Source of the DNA: Owenia fusiformis
Lineage: Eukaryota; Annelida; Polychaeta; Sabellida; Oweniidae
Reading direction: 5' to 3'
Assembly: GCA_903813345.2 (NCBI GenBank)
Contig: CAIIXF020000012.1
Span: 22,704,184-22,768,183 of the forward strand
Length of the DNA: 64,000 nt
In this document: positions 14,501 through 23,500 of the stretch, piece after piece
Layout: each line of letters opens with the position of its first letter
Position numbering within the stretch: position 1 is the first letter of the stretch
Translations under genes and position numbers: made by a program
Notes under the pieces: generated by a model
Told to the model about the DNA's origin: nothing
Database searches by the model: none
What the model saw: only the letters and a program-made list of their open reading frames with translations

Positions 14501-17500
14501 AGATAGACTTATGTTCTGGAACATACACAAAGAAACAGACTTGTATCACTATGCATAAAGTTCATATATATGTACATGTAATAATGTATTACAGAAGATC
14601 ATGTATAAATGCATCTGTGAAAAAGCATCCGAATTACCTACACAGGCTTTATATATAGAGGTTATTTAATGGGAGGGATGGAATATGAATCTTATTTCGA
14701 GGAAAAATATGATATTGACCAAGGAAAATATCATTTTGACCAAGGGCGACAGACCAAGTGTCATGACCATCAATAACTTATTTATTCCATAATATTTTTC
14801 TGAAACTTGTTTTGTATGTCGTCTCTTAATGATTAAATGATACAATTTAATTTATCGAAAGACATATTCAACTTTTATTAACGAGTTTTATAATAGAAAT
14901 AATTTACAATACTAAAATGGATCATAATATGCCATATATTATTATAACACAATATTAAATCTCATGAAATTTTCTGATAATTCTGATATGGAATCTGATA
15001 CTGGATTTTTTTAATATTATAGTAATATCCTATGGTTTTGAAAAAATATCATTTATATCCATGAGTGGATATTGATATCTTCATGAGTGAGCGCAGCGAA
15101 TGAGTGAAGATATTTGTATCCATGAGTGGATATAATTGATATTTTTGAAAAACCATAAGATTGTCCGTTATCCCATGGGAAATCATCAGCGAAAAAAGTT
15201 GAAAAAAATTGTGAAAAAATAATGAAATTTTTTTTTGAAATTTTGAATTTTTTTTAAAATATTTTTTGAAAATAATTGAAAAATGAAAAAATAATTTTTT
15301 TTTTGAAAAAATTAGAAACCATTGAATATCACTTTTCAAACCATCAAATATCACTTTTTAAACCATCGATTATCACTTTTTAAGACATGATATTCAATAG
15401 TTTAAAAGTGATATTCGATGATTTGTGAATTTTTTGCTAAAATATGATATCTTGATCCACATATCAAATATATCTTCGTGTGATATTCGATCTATATCCT
15501 TGCAACCATGGGATATAGAGGTTCTTGTATGAGCACCTGTGCAAGATCGTCCTATTGAAGAGCTTTGATAAATCTTCTTTATCGAGTCGAAGACGAGATA
15601 AAGAAATATTATCAAAGCGAGTCAAGAATGGACGATATTGCACCGGTACGAGTACAAGAAAGTTTTTCTCATATGACTCTCTAAATTATGCCATATTTTC
15701 ATTATCAAACTGAGTGAAAATAGTGTAAGGACCTTTGGTCCTTTTGTTTGTATTTTTATATTTCATACAGTATTCTAAAACACTTTGTACATCACACCTT
15801 GTTTTCCCTATTACTTTTATTATATTACTTCAGTATACTGTAGTTCTCATTTGCATTATGGCTGACAGTCTTCATATTGGTCACTACTCTATTATGTCTC
15901 TGCACTGGCGGATTAGGGGGGGGCCTTAGGGCCCCAAAAAGTGGGCCTTTTTGGTCAAAACTGGGCCTTTTAAAGCCTTATTTTTTAATTTCAGGCCAAA
16001 TTTTGAAGAAAATGGGCCTCAAAATTTCAAATTTTGGGCCCACTTTTGGGTTTCAGGGCCCCAAAATTTTTTTCCGTGCAAGCGCGGACTTTTTTTTCTC
16101 TGGCCTGAATTTTGGGCTCCCCCTTGTTGGTTCCCAGATCCGCCCCTGCTCTGGACCAATCATATTTACCTTACCCTCAGCCTGTATCATTTGAGATTTA
16201 GTAAGTTAAACAGTAATGCTGTATTGGGACAGCCCTCTGTACAAACTGCATTATTTCTTTATTTTTGACCTATCACAGTTGCACAATTTGTCATGGCTAA
16301 TTTACAACATCAATCTACACATTCTTGACTGATGGTGCATCTTTGGTAGTGTCTTTGTCTGCTATAGCAGACTGTAAGCCTGGTACTCTGCTTACCTTAT
16401 TGTCCAATCAAATTTATGTAATGTTTCATATCCCACCCTTTGACTCAAGAAGTGTGCCAGTGATTTATGGTTTTGTTGGATTGTCCAATGAGCTTGTTCT
16501 GAGACCCTATACCCAAAGCTGGCACTGATGGTCAGTGGGGGTATATAAAGGAATTCCACCCCTTGGGCCCTCAGTTTTCGCTCTTGACTCTCAGCAGCAC
16601 CAACACTCAGCACTTCGCCGGTTTTCAGAGGGATATTACATAACATAGCTTGAAATCAATTAACACATCTTGGAATTTGGATATTTTTGCAACTTCGGAT
16701 ATTTTACTATTTCGACATTCGCACTGTAATACAGTCAGCAGGGTATCAGTCACATGGCTTCAAACTCAGACGCCATACACTGGGTGAGTTAAATAAATAA
16801 ATCAGCACAGTGAGATATATTATTGAACACTCTTCTATTTTTCTTATAATTTCTACACTTGAATATTTTGACCTAAACTTCCAATCACATGTTGTAACTT
16901 CTTGTTCTTTATTTATTGTCACTGTGCTTGACCACTGGTTAACTTTTCCAGGCTGAACGCCATTATTACTAGATTAGTTTGTATAAAATAACCAGAACAA
17001 CGGCAACGCCAAAGCGTAGCGAATCCCATCGAACAGAAATGGCTGGCATTTTTACAAACGAATAGCAAATATCATAAAACAACACACCAGAAAGGCCACC
17101 ATTTTCAAAATGGTTGCTCACTAGCCAAGTTGTCATCAGAAGAAATAATATGCTTTTAAGTAGCCACCTCTAAAATTTTTGAAAAATCTCACACGTACTT
17201 GTAAAATTACACACATAAAAATGGTGGCCATTTTTCAAAATGGCCAACTACTCCCCAAAGTTTTATTAGACAATGTGCCATGCTTAAAGTATTCACATAT
17301 CCAGTGTGAGAAATAAGCACTCGACAATCGACAAATTTCGAGTCTGAAAAAATATTTGTCGAGGCCTTTTCAAACGTTCTGGTCAAAATTGTCGGGAGAG
17401 ATATTACGTGATCGTATTTTCCCTCTTTGCCTCTGACATATTATTTACCAATAGACCTAAGTAATCATCGAGATTTAGGAGAAATTGTCTTCGATGTTCG

Positions 17501-20500
17501 AAAATTATTTTCATTTTTCATTCCGCCTAGAATACGATAAATTTGTGATCGCTTAAAAATTGTGAACACCTTTCAATAAAACAACGAACGCATGTAGTTT
17601 TGCTACTAAATAATAGCTTCCGGTCGCGGTTTTATGCTGCAGAATGATTCAATTTTCGAAGCGGTAGACATAATACTGCATACAGTTTGCAAGGCGCTAA
17701 ATCTTAATACGATCTATCCCAGCATCAAGTGCAGGCAATTGAGAGAGGGTTCTCTACAATGAAGTTAACAAAAACAAACAGGAGGACAAAACTTAGCTTT
17801 GTCCAAGTCGGTATTTTACTTATCTGATCTTGAATTGTTATGCTAAAAGATTCAACGGTTTCGAGATTTCCATAAATACCTATGCTATCAGGGGTATCGC
17901 GAAACCTTATTGATTGACAGATATCGCGTGGACACGACGTGTGACTTCAGGCTGAATGACCAATCAAAACGTTATGGGGTTGAGCTTCATAAACAAAACA
18001 AACTTCCCATCTACGACTTGAAATTCAATGATCTGATCGAGTTTCGTTAGAGTTACAACTTACAATATATTATGTAATTAAATGTACATTGGAAGGTAAG
18101 AGTCATTAATATAAATTAAATCATGCGATTCAATGTTGATTTAAAATTGATTTCGCGATGAAAATGCACGAAGACCTAGTTCAATGTAGCGGGTCATGTT
18201 GTCGTCGATCGGTGATTGAATCTCAGCCTACATGTTCAGCGATCGTTTCAACGTTTATTGTTGAAATCTTCTCACCTCCGGTTATCTGATCGATGCTCCG
18301 GCATCCACTAAACTCTGATTGATATTTATCTGATAAAATATTTGTATTTTCATGATGAATTCGTGCAACATTTGTTCCTGAAAAGTCCCGGTAAGTGAAA
18401 AGTGTACTTGTTTTTGACCGTGCAAAATAATGAGCTACCGTCGTTGATTGGTCAAATTATACCGACATAAACATTGGGTCGGTAAAGCACGTGGCTTTCT
18501 CTTGAGTACAAGGCGGTCATAATAGAAATCAAGATAAATAAAAGAGACCGACTTGCAGACTTGGGCAAGGCTAGACAAAACTGTCAAATAAAAAAACGTG
18601 TGCTTTAATGAAAGTTAAACTCGGAACACCAGCCATTGATCAATTCAGTCCTAACAATTCCATTGATCATTAGAGGAATGTGTGTAAGAGAAGGGAGAGA
18701 CTTGGTCTGACAAGGATGAAAATGAAGGACAGGGATATGGGTGGGACAGGTACTGATGTGAATGATAGTGTACCAGAGGAAAGGGAAGATGACAGTGTGA
18801 AACTGGATGAAGGTAAGGATGCTTGTGTGATTGATTCTGAGGATGAGTATGTGAAGGTGCAAATGTGAATGTTGAGAATGATGTAGTAGATGATGAAGCA
18901 GACGACGAGGGATTTGAATCTGAGTGTGACATGTCCGAAGAACAAGTCATTGACAAACTTAAACTCATAATGAAAAATATGTAACACTAAAACATGTACA
19001 ACATATAGGCCTAATGCATGAAATAAAGTGCTACAGTTATTAATTTGACTTTTAGTATTAATTAATATGTATTTTTATATACTGCAAGATGAATGATTTA
19101 TTCCCTCCCCCTGCCCCCTGGTGTATGTATTTCATTTAATTTATTTTTAAAAAATTGTCCAGTGTTTTTTTTAAACTGACTGGTCAAAATTTTGACCAGT
19201 CAAAAAAAAAATTGTCCAGAGTGTTTTAAAGTGACTGGACAAATTTGTCCAGACACCAAAAATGCTTATTTCCCACACTGATATCAAATATGAACAAAAT
19301 CGCTCCACTACTTTTCGAGTTATAGTAAAATATGTTAAAATGGCGGCCATTTTCAAATTTTTTTCAAAATGGCCACCGTCTACCAAAAGTGTCATTAGAA
19401 ATAGACAGTGTGCCATGCTTATAGTATTCACATACCAAATATGAACAAAATCACTCCACTACTTTTCGAGTTATAGTAAAATACGTTAAAATGGCGGCCA
19501 TTTTCAAATTTTTTTCAAAATGGCCACCTTCTACCAAAAGTGTCATAGGACAGTGTGCCATACTTATAGTATTCACATACCAAATATGAACAAAATCGCT
19601 CCACTACTTTTCGAGTTATAGTAAAATACGTTTTCAATTTTTTTTTCAAAATGGCCGCCTTCTACCAAAAGTGTCATAGGACAGTGTGCCATGCTTATAG
19701 TATTCACATACCAAATATGAACAAAATCGCTCCACTACTTTTCGAGTTATAGTAAAATACGTTAAAATGGCGGCCATTTTTCAATTTTTTTTCAAAATGG
19801 CCGCCTTCTACCAAAAGTGTCATAGGACAGTGTGCCATGCTTATAGTATTCACATACCAAATATAAACAAAATCGCTCCACTACTTTTCGAGTTATAGTA
19901 AAATACGTTAAAATGGCGGCCATTTTTCAAAATGGCCGCCTTCTACCAAAAGTGTTTTTAGACAGTGTGCAATGCTTATAGTATTCACATACCAAATATG
20001 AACAAAATCGCTCCACTATTTTTTGAGTTATAGCAAAAATCGTAAAATGACGAGTAAAGGCCGCCATTTTTCAAGATGGCTGCCATGTGCTTCTTTAATA
20101 TCTACATTTGTAGCATTATTAATGTCCTTTATAATTTTTTTACATTTAAAACATATTGCTATTACAGTTTTACATATTACACCTAAATTACTGTAAAATC
20201 GGCACTAAAATGGCCGCCATTTTGAAATAAGTGGCCATTTTGAAAATCGGCTTTCGAGCAGAACTTCTACCCCCATAGGGTATATGTGTACAAAATATGA
20301 ACAAAATTGGGCCAACGGTATTTGAGTTATTGCCCGGACGGACGGACGGACGGATGTACGTACGAACGGACAGACGTACGTACGTACGTACGTACGGACG
20401 GACGGACGGAGGCGTTCCCTATATCCCTCCGAACTTCGTTCGATGGGATAATTAGTGTATCTTAAAAGGGAGCTCATTATATTACATATAATAATTCGTA

Positions 20501-23500
20501 TATTATATCACTGTTGAACCAAATTCTGCATGACTATGATTACTGGTAGTGCTTTAAGAGGTATATGTTGACTTTGACAATTAAATTGCCATTTAATAAA
20601 GACTACAATTATTATGTATATTGATCTTAATTCTTAATTCATGTTGTGTTAGAGTTTTGTTTACCTGAACCATTCTTGATTATTTGATCCAAAATTAATT
20701 ATCTCCCGCTAATATTCAAACGCCCCCACGAAACTGCGACCCCTCATCCAAACACCAAAACCGGGGGTCGTTACAATATCTTCAAATCAATGGAACTACA
20801 TCTTTCAATTGTTATGACGTCAAAACAATGTTGCAGAATATACATGGCTATGCGTGTCAATAAAGCCCTATTGTTATGATGTCACAACTTATTTTTGTAG
20901 GATGAGCATTGATACTCATAGCAATGGTGTATCGGGTATCCGTTGTCATGTTGATGATGTTTATAAACAAGTGATGTCCAAGTAAATCTCATCTTGCACC
21001 TGTGACTTTTTAAGATGAAAGATGGCAATATCTTGCATGGGGTAAAGATGGCTGTATCTTTGTTAGTCATATGAGAAATAGAGGTTCTTGTATGAGTACC
21101 TGTGCAAGATCGTCCATTCTTGATGAGCTTTGATAATTCTTCTTTATCGAGTCGCAGACAGCTACAGTGCTGATATATAACTAGAGATCTAACGATCTAA
21201 GATTGCAAGCAATCTTACGGAGGCCCCATAGATACCAGTTTGTCACCTAATTTGATGACCTTGACCTTTGACCTTGAAAAGTTTACTTTTTCAGAGCTCA
21301 GTATGTCTTTTGTGATTAAGCTGACTTAAATTTGAATCCAAAAAGTCAATTTGAAAAATCAACTTTTTTTACCTTTCGAAGGTCACAGAAGGTCAACTAA
21401 AGGTCAAAGGCCAAATTTGAGGTAAGATTTGAACTCCTGAGACTTTGTAGATGCTTTTTTAAAAAACATTTGGTCAATTTGAAGCAAGTTGAAATTTGAC
21501 CTTGAAAATTTTCGAAATTTGACCTTTTTTCAGTCCTTGAGCTCTTATATCTCAAAAGTGGTGCAAAATTTTAATGGATAGTCAATTCCTAATATGTGAA
21601 GTACCTCTAGAGGAATATATATTCTGACTTTCAACCAAAAATATTGATTTGTAGTCTTGAATTCTGAGAAACTTAGATAGCACAGTTTGTGACCTAATTT
21701 GATGACCTTGACCTTTGACCTTAAAAATTGTACTTTTTCAGAGCTCAGTATGTTCTTTGTGATTAAGCTGACCTAAATTTGAATCCAAAAAATCAATTTG
21801 AAAAATCAACATTTTTGACCTTTCGAAGGTCACAGAAGGTCAAGTAAAGGTCTAAGGTCAAATCTGAGGTCAAATTTGAACTCCTGAGACTTTGTAGATG
21901 CTTTTTAAAAAAACATTTGGTCAATTTGAAGCAAGTTGAAATTTGACCTTCAAAATTTTCGAAATTTGACCTTTTTCAGTTCTTGAGCTCTTATATCTCA
22001 AAACTGGTGTAAAATTTTAATAGATAGTCAATTGCTAATATGTGTAGTACCTCTAGAGGAATATATATTCTGACTTTCAACCAAAAATATTGATTTGTAG
22101 TCTCGAATTTTGAGAAACTTAGATAGCACAGTTTGTTATCTTATTTGATGACCTTGACCTTTGACCTTGAAAATTTTACTTTTTCAGAGCTCAGTATGTC
22201 CTTTGTGATTAAGCTGACCTAAATTTGAATCCAAAAAATCAATTTGAAAAATCAACTTTTTTGACCTTTCGAAGGTCACAGAAGGTCAACTAAAGGTCAA
22301 AGGTCAAATCTGAGGTCAGATTTGAACTCCTGAGACTTTGTAGATGCTTTTTAAAAAAAAATTTGGTCAAATTGAAGCAAGTTGAAAAATGACCTTTTTT
22401 GACCGTTTTTTGACGTCAAATATCTCAAAAACGGTAAAAAATTAACGCGCACATATAGTGGGCAATTTGTAGAGAATGCTTATATCTAGTTACATTTTAA
22501 TTCATCGCAAGAAATAATGAAGTATGAGGACGAAATCTGAGAAACTTAAAAAAAACTTAGATTTGACCTAGATTTTGACCTTTGACCTTGACCTAGATAT
22601 GAACTAATTTCCCGACAAGTCCAGCTCATGTCCCTAGTAGGAGCATATAAGAGTTAATTCAGACCTAGCTAGAAGTAGGAGAAAAAATGCTAAAAAGAAT
22701 AATAACTAGAGATCTAACGATCTAAGATTGCAAGCAATCTTACGGAGGCCCCGTAGATACCACAGTTTGTCACCTAATTTGATGACCTTGACCTTTGACC
22801 TTGAAAATTTTACTTTTTCAGAGCTCAGTATGTCTTTTGTGATTAAGCTGACTTAAATTTGAATCCAAAACGTCAATTTGAAAAATCAACTTTTTTTACC
22901 TTTCGAAGGTCTCAGAAGGTCAACTAAAGGTCAAAGGCCAGATTTGAGTTCAGATTTGAACTCCTGAGACTTTGTAGACGCTTTTTAAAAAAAAATTTGG
23001 TCAATTTGAAGCAAGTTGAAATTTGACCTTGAAAATTTTCGAAATCTGACCTTTTTCAGTCCTTGAGCTCTTATATCTCAAAACTGGTGCAAAATTTTAA
23101 TAGATAGTCAATTGCTAATATGTGTAGTACCTCTAGAGGAATATATATCCTGACTTTCAACCAAAAATATTGATTTGTAGTCTTGAATTCTGAGAAACTT
23201 AGATAGCACAGTTTGTGACCTAATTTGATGACCTTGACCATTGACCTTAAAAATTTCACTTTTTCAGAGCTCAGTATGTCCTTTGTGATTAAGCTGACCT
23301 AAATTTGAATCCAAAAAATCAATTTGAAAAATCAACATTTTTGACCTTTCGAAGGTCACAGAAGGTCAAGTAAAGGTCAAAGGTCAAATCTGAGGTCAAA
23401 TTTGAACTCCTGAGACTTTGTAGATGCTTTTTAAAAAAAAAATTGGTCAATTTGAAGCAAGTTGAAATTTGACCTTCAAAATTTTCGAAATTTGACCTTT

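Larger units (their letters stand above)
17021..20450. mobile_element. Large satellite-bearing non-autonomous element, interrupted
   Basis: The outer ends share ATCCCATCGAAC (17022) and its inverse GTTCGATGGGAT (20438), with nearby GGCAACGCC/GGCGTTCCC. Between them lie units of about 130-150 bp built around AAAATGGCGGCCATTTT and TTTTCGAGTTATAG, then a GGAC/GTAC microsatellite. The unit is split by a second element at 17302-19280. No transposase is visible and the class is unknown. Confidence 0.55.

Noticed and set aside
16170-16190. Minus-strand MIQAEGK with phase-0 donor, considered as THOC6 exon 1
   Set aside because: The phase fits, but there is no promoter context and it lies against a MITE; the exon at 26185 is the better candidate.
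15877-16268. Two plus-strand frames of 105 codons
   Set aside because: Both lie in a low-complexity hAT-like MITE rich in GGGCC and TTTT words; no domain features.
16392-16646. Minus-strand frame ending at a splice-like donor, considered as THOC6 exon 1
   Set aside because: It ends in phase 2, and joining to exon 14515 would give an immediate stop codon.
18605-18987. Minus-strand frames of 85-105 codons rich in Ser and His
   Set aside because: They are the antisense of the acidic coding remnant on the plus strand.
20205-20477. Minus-strand frame with RTYVRTYV repeats
   Set aside because: It is a translation of the GGAC/GTAC microsatellite.
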